DNA of 23,951 nt from Haplomitrium mnioides (GCA_049999725.1 JBNGIS010021156.1:1-23951); one strand, 5' to 3'. Shown: positions 10,254 to 18,843, numbered from the stretch's first letter. Numbers and translations: made by a program. Notes: generated by a model not told the origin, from the sequence alone.

Positions 10254-10880
10254 CTAGTATATAAGCTGATTATAAGACGTGTTTCCTAGTATCAACTCAA
10301 TCACAAAGGGCATTCCACGATTGTTTGGTAACCCTTTTGGCAAAGTATCTAGAAATACATCTAAAAACTCCTTCAAAATATCATCAATCATTGAGGTTGG
10401 TATAGATTTCCCTCCCTCCTTATTCAAGTTTACAATAGGCTTGATCCATATAGCAAAGACAAGCAACTCTTTCTCCATCAAAACATCATGTTGAACTAAT
10501 TTGGACTTCTTCACCAACAGCGCCGGACACCCTAAAAGAAACCACTTTCCTTGTAAAGTAACTTTAATTTTTTGTTTTGCCCAACTAACTTGAACGTCTT
10601 GATCTTCAAGCCAAGGCAAACCCAAAATAATGTCATACTTTACGGATGCAATAACAAAATCCATAGATTCTTCATACTCCTTGCCAATTCTTAGAAGAAA
10701 TGGCTTGTATGAGTTGAAAACCTCATGTTTTTTGCCATTGGCCACAACCACATTACTTCCCTTGATAGACAAAGTTTTGGCTTTTATTTTCTTTGCAAAA
10801 TGTATGTTATTAAATTTTCCTCCACAATCTACCAACATTTTGCAAGGATGTTCATCAATCATACTATATAGATGAAACAA
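10254..10880 (-). pseudogene. Aspartic protease and RT N-terminal linker
   Basis: A single open frame of about 208 codons covers a retropepsin-like domain: CKMLVDCGGKFNNI (active-site region), VVANGKK, and the C-terminal landmark YDIILGLPWLEDQDVQVSW. It continues into the RT linker (LKEFLDVFLDTLPKGLPNNRG). The catalytic triad is D-C-G instead of D-S/T-G, so activity is doubtful even within this open stretch. It is in a different frame from gag, so a frameshift lies between about 10890 and 10970. Confidence 0.85.
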
Positions 10881-10969
10881 TGTGCTTTAAATTCTTGTCA
10901 AGCCTTTTATTCCATTGGAACTAATCAAGCTTTTAGTTTGCTAAACTGTTTTTATTGAGGTATGTCATT

Positions 10970-11830
10970 TTCCTCATTTTCTTCTTCAACAATGGCTGCT
11001 TTAACAAGAGTGTGTGGTTGACCTGGACAACGTGGGAAATTTGCAATCATATAACCAAGTTGTTGACAATAAAAGCATCCTCCACTTTGGCGTAAGCGCT
11101 CATGTTCTACATCGTTAAGTACCACTCTTTATGTCGTATCAGTCTCCATAGGTACAACCTCATTTGATGGCACACATTGTCAAACATTTGGCAAAGCTTG
11201 TTGTGGGTGTGGCTTAACTTTAGTAGTTGCTAGCAATGAGTCATATCATTTAGCCATGCGCATTGTTTCTTCTAGTTGAGAGGGCTCTCTTATTGTCAAT
11301 TCCATTCTAGTGCAAGGCTTCAATCCTCAAACAAAGAAATCTAAAGCTTCTCACTGGCCCATATTAGGAATTTGCATAATGATATTATGAAATTGTGTGA
11401 CATAGCTCCTCACCGTACCAAGCTGCTTTAAGTTTTCCAATCAATCTCTTGCCACATTTGGAGCATTCAAAACCCTAAATCTTAAATTCCCCACCTCTTT
11501 GAACTCTTGCCAAGAAGCAATTGGAGCAACAAATCCAAGTTGAGCTTGCTCAATTTGATATCTCCACCAAGTTTTTGCCACTCCCTCCAATTGACTTGCA
11601 GCAAATAGAATTCTTTGACCATCTTCTCCTATATTTGTAGCCTCAAAATATTGATCACAATCGAATAAGAAATTCTTTGATGCACCAAGAACTATCTTCC
11701 CATCATATGCTTTTGGTTTGGAAAATTACACATGGCTTTCTTCTTCTTAAAAATATGCCCTCTTCTCAATTTGCATTTGAACCTCTAGAAGGCAAGAAAG
11801 ATGTTCAATTTGTTGTTGCATCACTTGCAT
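10970..11830 (-). pseudogene. Gypsy gag with zinc knuckle, several stops
   Basis: From an ATG at 11830 (MQVMQQQIEHL) one frame runs through the whole gag without net frameshift. It includes the capsid landmarks YDGKIVL, FLFDCDQYFEATN, ILFAASQLEGVAKTWW, SWQEFKEVGNLRFRVLNA, LENLKQLGTVRSYVTQFH and GLKPCTRMELTIREPSQ. It ends with a knuckle C-FY-C-QQLG-Y-MIANFPR-C in which the expected His is Tyr. Stops interrupt it at several places, including TGA at 11441-11443, 11351-11353 and 11327-11329. Gag normally packages the RNA. Confidence 0.85.
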
Positions 11831-11870
11831 CCTTGCTTCTTGATTCTCAACTCCACCAAAAAGAATTGTG

Positions 11871-11882
11871 ACTTTGATACCA
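11871..11882 (-). other. Primer binding site (initiator Met-tRNA type)
   Basis: Minus-strand TGGTATCAAAGT begins one base after the LTR terminus TTACA. It matches the common plant site TGGTATCAGAGC (complement of the initiator Met-tRNA 3' end) at 10 of 12 positions. It fixes the right-hand copy as the 5' LTR. Confidence 0.75.
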
Positions 11883-11883
11883 A

Positions 11884-12260
11884 TGTAAAAGAGCTCAAAA
11901 GCCAACTTCCAAATGAGTAACAACTTCAAGATAACTCCAATAGAGTTATGCAACTCAAAACCAATAAGCAAGCAAAAGCCAAGAGTGCTAGCCAAAGCCA
12001 ACCAACCAAAGAGCCAAACCAAATTGAGAGGAACTCTAGAATAAGGTGTGGGGCTATGAAGCCCTTCTATTTATACAAGAGAAGAGGGTGTCATCTCTCT
12101 TTCTTCACTTACAAGTCACTTCTAATTTCAACCCTAAAACTCTAAAAGTGACTTCGAAGGCAAGTAATTTAATCTCAACCCTAAAATTGACCTTCTACCT
12201 TATACTTCAATCCTCTCTATTTTCTTATAAATAGCACAACCTTATGCTTGTACTACTACA
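11884..12260 (-). repeat. 5' LTR of the Gypsy element
   Basis: 377 bp, minus strand TGTAGTAGTAC to CTTTTACA, with TG..CA ends. It pairs with 7189-7560. It contains a TATA box and a short inverted repeat (AAGTCACTT near 12113-12121, AAGTGACTT near 12145-12153) also kept in the other LTR. Confidence 0.88.
12067..12075 (-). promoter_or_regulatory. TATA box of the 5' LTR
   Basis: TATAAATAG on the minus strand, about 190 bp inside the 5' LTR, conserved in the partner LTR. This is the probable promoter of the Gypsy transcript. Confidence 0.5.
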
Positions 12261-13683
12261 ATTGTTGTTATTGTGTGATAACAAAAGTAAGTTCTATTTT
12301 TTATGTAAATGTTATGAAATATGTTTATGTGATTGTTCAACAATCCTCGAGTATAAACCAACTCACTATTGCTAATTTCATAGCTAAGAACTAAGTTGTT
12401 TTATGTGTTGCGAGTGTGTTTATATGTGTGTTTCAATCTAGCCAACATTATTTGGTTAATATATATGAGTTAGCTATATCAAAAGGTACTTTGAATTCTT
12501 ATATGATTTGGCTCAGTTTTCTACAAGTTTATACTACTCTATTGTGAATGACAAACATCAAGAAATTTTAGATCATAACCATTGCATGAAATTTTGTCTC
12601 TTTTTATTTTATTTCTTGCATTTTCTATTGGTTTATATCCATTTATTTATGTTCATCTATGAAGATAATTTTTTTTCCTATTGGGATAGTTTCCATACAC
12701 CAAAACAAAGCGACCAAACATGGTGCCAAAGCTTGTTTGATTAAAACTCTTAAAGTATGAAATCACAAAAGAAATCTACACTTGAGTAAATACTTTCTTT
12801 TTAGAAAGCTGCCTACTATCCTAGTAAAGAAAATAAACTAATGGATTTAGATGAGAATCCAATGTATAAAGACTATCAATATGAAGATCAAGAAATCCAA
12901 GAGAGACTATCAATATGAACATCAAGAGATTCAAGACAGAGTAAAAGCAAAGAACAAAAGATGTAGAAAAATCTATATTATAGTGTGTTATAGCAAATCT
13001 GGAAGTTGTAAAGAGGTGGGGAATCAAATAGTTGAACTTTAAGAAAAGAAAAAATCCAACAAACAAGCAATACTCAAAGCCTATTTTTTAAAGAAAGAGA
13101 CATAAAGATTATAGTCAAGAAGATGAGAAATAAAGTAATATACAACCCCTATTTGATTTCCACTTAGCAAGCTATTGGTCTTTCCAAAGATTTAACTCTA
13201 AACCTCATAATATAATAGAACATGGAATACCACCTTGGTCAACAGTCAACGAAACATCATCTTGATGAATTACATAAATGAATTTGCCTACATTGTTGCA
13301 TATGTCAAAACTTAGCTTTTTCATTTGGTAGTTATGGCTAAAGCCTAATGATAGGAGCCTCATGTGCTATTAAAAAAGTGCAATCATATTCTTCACAGAA
13401 AATACCTTTCTCTAGTTCATCATTATAGAGAAGAAAGTTAATACAATCTACTCAAATGAGAGGAGGTGGGCTTTCTATAGACAAGAAATTTTGTGATAGG
13501 TTAATAGGCAACTTTTATCAAAATATCACAAGGAAAGTATTTTAGGTCACCAAAAAAAAACAATTAGCAGCCATATATTATCAAAGTCTCAAAAACTTAT
13601 CCAACGAGTTAGAAGAGATCTTACAATAGTATGTGTTAAGAAAAACATTTGTAGAAGGCTTCAAAAGTAACTAAAGAACCTAC
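12261..13683. other. AT-rich spacer with a weak coding-like trace
   Basis: No gene is recognised. From about 13370 to 13675 on the plus strand one frame has relatively few stops (pieces such as GGGLSIDKKFCDRLIGNFYQNI and QLAAIYYQSLKNLSNELEEILQ, interrupted by TAG), but no known motif. It runs into the insertion site of the next element. It could be a very old gene or virus/transposon remnant, or chance. Confidence 0.35.
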
Positions 13684-13688
13684 CTAAT
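13684..13688. repeat. Target site duplication, left copy (CTAAT)
   Basis: CTAAT directly precedes the TGTCA end of the left LTR and recurs directly after the TGACA end of the right LTR. Five base pairs is the usual duplication for LTR retrotransposon integrases. Confidence 0.92.
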
Positions 13689-14284
13689 TGTCAGCCAGTG
13701 AATTGGAACACTAAGGCAGAATGTAGGAAATAAGAAGCAATTCTGGCAAAATGATCCTTAGCAAGTGTGAAGGTCTCTCGGGAACCACAGATTTCTCTCG
13801 AATAGTTACTAGGAGCAGGGCGCATGATTCCTAGAAGGAAAATAAGATCACGGCGGAAATCTGAGCAGAGGGCAGTGAGCGCCAGCTAGAGGAGGGGTCC
13901 CATTTCAAGTGTTTGAAGTAGGCCAGCGGGAAGTCGTAGACCTCAGGAGGATGCAGGGATCATGGTCGAGCAGGAGAGAAGGGAACGACCAATCCAAGCA
14001 CAGTGATCCGAGAAGAGAGAGCAAATCCACAAGCAGACATCCGAAGGCAATCAAGGGAGGCAGATCGCGGACATGTCCTGTAGCGGCCACCAATCAAGAA
14101 GCAAGGATTGGGGAAGAAATGAGGAGGTAAGATCGTCACAAGGGTGTGTAAGGCCAGGGAAGAGGGACGCCTCGATCCCGCAAGCAGAAGCGCGCCTGCA
14201 AGGGTCGATCGAACTCATTCTTCGGATCCGCAAACCCAAACGGAAACGTGGAGTTCCCAGAACACCCCACGAGATTCCACAGAA

Positions 14285-14331
14285 ACGTGGCATCTCCGGA
14301 GTGATTCACGAGATTCTACGGAAGACGTGGC
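14285..14331. promoter_or_regulatory. Paired ACGTGGC boxes in the 5' LTR
   Basis: ACGTGGC at 14285-14291 and 14325-14331, each inside a repeated sequence of about 40 bp (GAGATTCYACRGAA...). A third lies at 14987-14993 (CACGTGGC). ACGTGGC is the core bound by plant bZIP factors (ABRE/G-box type). Function is inferred from motif and clustering only. Confidence 0.35.
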
Positions 14332-14756
14332 AGCTCCAGAGAGTCCGAGAATCTGCGGGAAGCTGCCTTCCTAAGTGGAGATCCCACTTAAGGTGGTTCC
14401 GATCCGTCTTACGACATGGGAACCCCACTTAAGAGGGATCCGTGCAGAGTCCAACCGGGGAGCTGTGAGGAAGCGCTGAAAGTATGACATAGTGTGGGTC
14501 TGGCCGAAGGAAGGCGGAAGATGCTGAAAGGGTGATTCATCAATGTTTTGACCAAGGAAGAACCAAGGAAGCCAAAAGGGCGACTTAGCGGGGATCTGGC
14601 AGGAGGAAAAGCAAAGGAGAGCCAAAAGGGAGATAAATCATCGACCGAACCGACGAAGAGCGAAGGGAGTCTGCAGCGGCTTTTCGGATGACGTGACGAG
14701 CGCTGGAAGTCCGCGGAGTGATTCGAAAACGTGGACGAAAGAGAGTGTAGTCCACG

Positions 14757-15118
14757 GGTCAACTTCGGAAGAAGGGTCAGCGCGACGGTCCGCCTACCCC
14801 CTTGCGGGGCGGCGTCGGGCAGCGCTCTTCGGACGACGTGACGCTCTGAGAAGCGAGGAGAGGATTCCAAAGGTCAACTTTGGAAGGGAGTCAGCCGACG
14901 GTCCGCTTACCCCTTTGCGAGGCGGCGTCGGACGGCGCCTTTTGGATGACGTGGTGACTCAAGGAACCTCGGGCAAGTCAGAGGACACGTGGCACCAGGG
15001 GAAAGCTCATCGGACCTTGGGCCGCGAGTGGGTCAACTTTGGAAGGGAGGGTCAAAGCGACGGCCAGCCTACCCCTTGCGGGGCGGCGTCGGATGGCGGT
15101 CCAGTGGATGATGTGGCG
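14757..15118. repeat. Three GC-rich tandem-like units in the 5' LTR
   Basis: Units begin GGTCAACTT at 14757, 14872 and 15031 and run about 83-88 bp each. Shared landmarks in order are GGTCAACTTYGGAAG, a GTC-rich stretch, TACCCC, TTGCGGGGCGGCGTCGG and GGAYGAYGTG. The spacers between them differ. The same three units occur in the 3' LTR (19902-20263), so the amplification predates the insertion. Confidence 0.85.
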
Positions 15119-15229
15119 CACGGAGGATAACTGGGAATCTACAAGGAAATCTGTTGAGATTCTATGGACTGGGTTCCACGGGGCGCTTTGGAACTCTTTT
15201 CCGAAGAACTCTTTGGACCTGGCTCCACG

Positions 15230-15261
15230 GGAATCTGCGGAATCTCTATCCGCAAGATTCC
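15230..15261. repeat. Conserved hairpin in the LTR
   Basis: GGAATCTGCGGA (15230-15241), loop ATCTCTA, then TCCGCAAGATTCC (15249-15261). All twelve bases pair, with one bulged A. The identical arms and loop occur in the 3' LTR at 20375-20406. Confidence 0.7.
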
Positions 15262-15525
15262 TCGGACACTTGTACTTGTCGTTTCTCAACCAATTGACAA
15301 GACATGCGACGCATGCCTATTCTCCGTTGTAACAGGACTAACAAACATCATAGCCACGCGTCGACACTTCCTTTTCCGAAGTTAACGAAATTACCAATTT
15401 TCAAACGAGGCACGCTAGAGGGGCACGAGATCACTTGGGGAGGAGGGGGGTATACATCGAAGGACTCCAATTCTGATAAGGTTGATACATAAGCAATCTA
15501 AGGGCGCGAAGTGACTGTACGAGAA

Positions 15526-15963
15526 GGGAAATCGCAACGAGGGGGGATGGAGTGGGAATCCAGTGAGAAGATCACGTGAAGCGGATGAACTAGCTCCAAG
15601 TGAACCGGGGGATTCGGAGGTGGACTAGAGGGGCCCCGAGGATCGCAGAGTGAGGAGCTCTAGATGCTTGGGCAATCTAAGTGAACTCGTTCTTGCAGGC
15701 GGACCAGGGCGGAGGTGTACCGATACGGAGATCTAGAAGGGATTTTGGTCGGCTAAGACTTCAGGAGAGGCCACCAAGGGAGGACTTGGGGTCACCTTTG
15801 CATTTTCTCTACAGGAGCATCATGATCTTGGGCCAAGGAAATCGCAACGAGGGGCGGCTGGAGTGGGAATCCAGTGAGAGGGGTTCTGGCTGGCTATGAC
15901 TTTGGGAGAGGCTGCTAGGTGAGGAGCTTGGGATTGTCTCTGCCATTTCTTGTGCGGGAGTAT
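15526..15963. repeat. Second internal duplication in the 5' LTR
   Basis: GGGAAATCGCAACGAGGGG with GGGAATCCAGTGAGA downstream appears at 15526-15568 and again at 15837-15880. A neighbouring pair of roughly 80-bp units, marked by GGCTAWGACTT and GGGAGAGGC-like stretches, lies at 15741-15821 and 15881-15963. Both pairs recur in the 3' LTR. Confidence 0.7.
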
Positions 15964-16128
15964 CAATCTAGAGTGTTTGGAGTACACTCTGGTTTAATTC
16001 CTAAGTGGAGCTGAGAAGGGAGGGCTACGTTAGTACCCGCGTACTGCGGAGTAAGACTCGTCAAGGCTCGGAGTGAAGTGAGTTACCTACAGTCGGGGAG
16101 ACTGTGTTTTTTCCAAAGGTGGAACTAA

Positions 16129-16134
16129 AATAAA
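16129..16134 (+). terminator. Possible polyadenylation signal (AATAAA)
   Basis: AATAAA occurs once at this place and at the same place in the 3' LTR (21284-21289). In the 3' copy it could end the element's transcript, but it lies upstream of the TATAAA at 16326, so only one of the two can be used as drawn. Confidence 0.3.
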
Positions 16135-16325
16135 TCCTCTTCCTAACCTGAGGAAGTAAAGTGAGGGCTTCTCGCGAGAGAAGTAGAAAAACTATCTAGA
16201 GATGGGTGTGTGAGTGGAGATTATTGAGAAGGTTGGAAGGTCGTTGTGAAATCAAAAGGGAAGTATCGGTGATGGAATCAATTCAGAGGGTCTTCAAGGA
16301 CTCTGTTCGTAATTCCAATACATAG

Positions 16326-16331
16326 TATAAA
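16326..16331 (+). promoter_or_regulatory. Possible TATA box of the element
   Basis: TATAAA about 580 bp before the LTR end, conserved in the 3' LTR at 21481-21486, in the AT-richer part of the LTR. It is a reasonable place for the start of R, but no transcript evidence exists here. Confidence 0.35.
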
Positions 16332-16914
16332 CAATTTGTGTATCGAAGTATAATTAGATTCTCATTTTGCGTTTAAGTTCAAGCAGTAGAGTAATATCAA
16401 ATATATTAGAACAATTGAGCAGACCTTGAGACAACTCGGAAGGGGAATCCAGCCCCTATGACAGCTAAATGATCCCAAGGGGAAATTCTTTCTGTTTATA
16501 ATCCTGTGGTAGAACTTTGTGATTCATTCATCTTAGGATAGTTGAGATCTGTTGTACATACTTCTGTAATTGTCCCTGGGTGAAAGATACAACACCTTTC
16601 TACCCCAATTACACATAAGGTGGCAATACCTTGAGTTTTAGGTCCTTGGAATACACGGACAGAATTACACAAGGAAGATTGAGTGTGGAGAATGTTGACC
16701 TGAGTGGTGAATGAATGATTTGAGTGAAGTCTGAAGAGAGTAAGTGGTGAATCAAAGGCTAGTAAGGAAAGTGAGAATCCTTAAAGCCTCAAAGCGATAA
16801 CTGGCAAGAGGCTATCTCAGAATAGAACCTAAATGCCGACAATTTGTCCTCCCCTGCATCCAAAGAGGTGATTGTGAAGGTTAAGGCCAGAAACAGGAGA
16901 GTGACACGAATTTT

Positions 16915-16932
16915 TGGCGCTAGAAGTTTAGG
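16915..16932 (+). other. Primer binding site (TGGCGC type)
   Basis: TGGCGCTAGAAGTTTAGG begins 8 bp after the LTR end. Plant Gypsy elements commonly carry a TGGCGC-starting site complementary to a tRNA 3' end (CCA). I do not name the tRNA. Two TTTAGGG heptads overlap its 3' side (16927-16940). Confidence 0.6.
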
Positions 16933-17138
16933 GTTTAGGGTTTGAAAGCCTAAGGTTTGAAGGCCAAAGGTTTGAAGAAACCTGAGACCAACTCGAACCA
17001 GAGACACCACTGCGTGTACCAGAAACTCAAGTCAGCATGTGAAAAAACCACTTCCGAGAAACATAGCAACCGGGTGTGAGTCTGTTGAGGAAGAGTGGCG
17101 AAAGGAAGGGAGTAAAGTTTTTTCCCTCAACTGTGGCA

Positions 17139-17867
17139 ATGGGCTATGGCCGTGGGCGAAGGAAGAGACGGACAAAGTATGTGTCAGAATACTACTTTGA
17201 TAGTTCAAATAGCAATGAGCACACCGATGAGAGCTCTGCATCTACCGTGGGAAGTGACAACAACTCCGATACCATTAGCTCCGATGATCAGAAGTCTTTT
17301 AGAAAGAAGAAGCAGGGAAAGAAGCGAAAGATCAACAGGGTTGCCAAAGGAGAGGAGGCGCACATAGTGGAATTGAGTTCAAAGATAGAGGTGATGCAGG
17401 CCTTTCTTACGAGCATCACGCCAAATCTTGAGGGAGCTGAACAATCAGATGAATGGATCGCAACTAGACCACCGAAGAGAATCGTTATGGTGTGCTAGAA
17501 TTGTGGCCAGCCTAGGCATGTTTCCCTCAACTGCCCAAAACCATGGGGGTAGAAGTATGAATATCCAATTACAGTACACTCCCAGTATGAAGAGGAGGAA
17601 GCAGTCTGGACAAAGGAGGAAACCTCTGCCTTTGAGGATTGTTAGCACGTAAGGGCCAAGGCAAAATCCAAGCCCCACCAAAAGAGCAAGGGCAAAAACA
17701 GGCGAAAGGCTAAAAAATCTACGAAACAGGTGTGGACACCCATGAGTGATTCTGAATACGAGGCGGAGGATCCCACCTGGTTTCAACCGACAGAGCCGGA
17801 AGAGGAGAGAGAATTGGGTGGTGCCTTGGAGGCGGCTCATAAGGAGAGCGCAGATGAACGACCTTGA
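17139..17867 (+). pseudogene. Zinc-knuckle protein frame with three TAG stops
   Basis: One frame runs from ATG 17139 to TGA 17865-17867 (243 codons) if three TAG codons (17496, 17550, 17643) are read through. The N-terminus is Arg-rich (GRGRRKRR), then Ser/Asp-rich, then Lys/Arg-rich (RKKKQGKKRKINR), then a possible short helix (VELSSKIEVMQAFLTSI). A CCHC knuckle follows: C-x2-C-GQPR-H-VSLN-C, its first x being the first TAG. The tail is basic, then acidic (YEAEDP, EPEEEREL). No capsid-type Retrotrans_gag domain is visible, so this looks like a nucleocapsid-only gag derivative. An upstream GTG-headed extension exists but has no ATG. As written, the longest product stops after 119 codons inside the knuckle. 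Confidence 0.7.
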
Positions 17868-18661
17868 AGCATGTCACGGGGCGGCAATTAGTAAGCGATC
17901 CAGATGTGGTCGAGGAGGCAAGAACATCTTGGGTCACGGTGCAGAATCTTACGCCTTGCACCGATCGGGCGGAGGCGAGAGAATCAGAGCCGGATGAAGA
18001 AGGATCCGCGCATATGCTAGGGGACCAGGGAAAGGTCCAACTAGAGCAAGAAGACGAGTACGCAACTGGACCTCCTGACCCACAAGAGGAGGAGCCCTCG
18101 GAGGACCAATGTGAGTCGAACCTCAAACCTGAGCTAGGAAGGGGGTCGACATCGATGTGCACGGCTGGGGGAAGTCGTGACAAGCAACTGCCAAGTGTCG
18201 TCAAGTTAGGGCCTCCTCAAGTGGAGGAAGGCACAATAATCAAAATACGCAGTTGTGGCTCGGAGGATCCGGAATTACCGAAAGGAGAAATCGATCTCAA
18301 TTCCGGGAGGGAGCTCGCCTTGAGCCAGCCAAAGGATCTTGCTAACAAGGGGGAAATTGTTACGGGCAGCCTCACCAACGCCAAAATTGTATATAGCTTT
18401 ATGTTTACAAGTTCTATGCGTTGTACCTATGTGTATGTTTCTTTGATCACCTGTTCCTTATGGGTGTGTGTCGTACCTACACCAAGGCTAGAGGAGAAGG
18501 GCAAGCCAAGAAATCCTAGGACTAAGGGTAGTCGGCCGGATCAGAGAAGAATGCAGCCAGGGTTGTGGCTGCACCAATCCTGCACCCGCCTCAAATTGGA
18601 ATATGGAGGCGCAACTTTTGTGTGGGATCTAGGGAAGAGATTGAGGAAGGTGCGGTGGTAG
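17858..18661 (+). CDS. Acidic open frame following the knuckle frame, unidentified
   Basis: An open stretch of about 267 codons in the -1 frame relative to the preceding frame, overlapping its last codons. It has no ATG at its head (first ATG at 18014), so it probably continued the upstream protein before a one- or two-base change near 17860. The first 110 residues are acidic and Pro/Gln-rich (ESEPDEEGS, PPDPQEEEPSEDQ). The last part includes a hydrophobic stretch (about YSFMFTSS to LWVCVVP) and a basic tail. No protease D-S/T-G, RT or integrase motif is seen. I do not recognise the family. It is open but may not be translated on its own. Confidence 0.4.
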   Translation, partial: TTLKHVTGRQLVSDPDVVEEARTSWVTVQNLTPCTDRAEARESEPDEEGSAHMLGDQGKVQLEQEDEYATGPPDPQEEEPSEDQCESNLKPELGRGSTSMCTAGGSRDKQLPSVVKLGPPQVEEGTIIKIRSCGSEDPELPKGEIDLNSGRELALSQPKDLANKGEIVTGSLTNAKIVYSFMFTSSMRCTYVYVSLITCSLWVCVVPTPRLEEKGKPRNPRTKGSRPDQRRMQPGLWLHQSCTRLKLEYGGATFVWDLGKRLRKVRW

Positions 18662-18828
18662 AACGAGTTGGTGAGATGTGTTGTGTAGGTGGGTGGGTGT
18701 GTGTGTGTTTGGTGGGAGGGCATTTTCTGGGGTTGTTTTGCAGGAGTTACAGAGTCGAGCCAGCGACCATCCAACAGAGGCACCAAAAAATTGAGCGAGA
18801 AGAAGTGTGCTCGCGGGGACGCTCACAC

Positions 18829-18843
18829 TTAAAGGAGGAGTTA
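18829..18843 (+). other. Polypurine tract
   Basis: TTAAAGGAGGAGTTA, whose purine run AAAGGAGGAG (18831-18840) stops 3 bp before the TGTCA of the 3' LTR. This is the expected plus-strand primer position and typical of plant Gypsy-type elements. Confidence 0.75.

Larger units (their letters stand above)
7189..12260 (-). mobile_element. Full-length but dead Ty3/Gypsy chromovirus (Reina-like size)
   Basis: Two similar direct repeats of about 375 bp flank a 4.3-kb interior. On the minus strand the order is LTR, primer site, gag, protease, RT, RNase H, integrase, chromodomain, polypurine tract, LTR. That order and the C-terminal chromodomain place it in the Gypsy chromoviruses; the short LTRs, total of about 5.1 kb and Met-tRNA-type primer site fit the Reina group by inference. 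Many stops and at least one frameshift (between gag and protease) show it can no longer make its proteins. I could not find a matching target duplication (GCTCT on the left, ATTGT on the right), so the ends have probably drifted or one end is imprecise. Confidence 0.9.
13689..16906 (+). repeat. 5' LTR (3218 bp)
   Basis: TGTCAGCCAGTGAATTGG to GGAGAGTGACA, alignable from end to end with 18844-22093. By eye, sampled stretches differ from about 2% (around 16440-16555) to about 9% (around 13745-13925), mostly by C/T and G/A changes. It carries GC-rich tandem units, ACGT boxes, a strong hairpin, an AATAAA at 16129 and a TATAAA at 16326. Confidence 0.95.

Noticed and set aside
7184-12265. Target duplication for the Gypsy element
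   Set aside because: GCTCT left and ATTGT right do not match, and shifting the ends by a few bases did not help.
12508-13066. Short Phe/Leu-rich and Lys-rich frames
   Set aside because: Expected in AT-rich DNA; no motif, no neighbour support.
13905-15492. Many overlapping frames on both strands of the LTR
   Set aside because: GC-rich, repeated sequence with few stops; they recur in both LTRs because the DNA is duplicated, show no ATG-led conserved domain, and several conflict with each other. Only one pair is kept as a low-interest observation.
17445-18204. Long minus-strand frames in the element interior
   Set aside because: Mirror images of the acidic and basic coding frame on the plus strand; Ser/Pro-rich composition is what antisense of Glu/Gly codons gives.
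18680-18712. GT-rich simple repeat (GGTGGGTGGGTGTGTGTG type)
   Set aside because: Short low-complexity run before the purine tract; no evidence of function, and the AG that follows (near 18742) is not enough to claim an intron.
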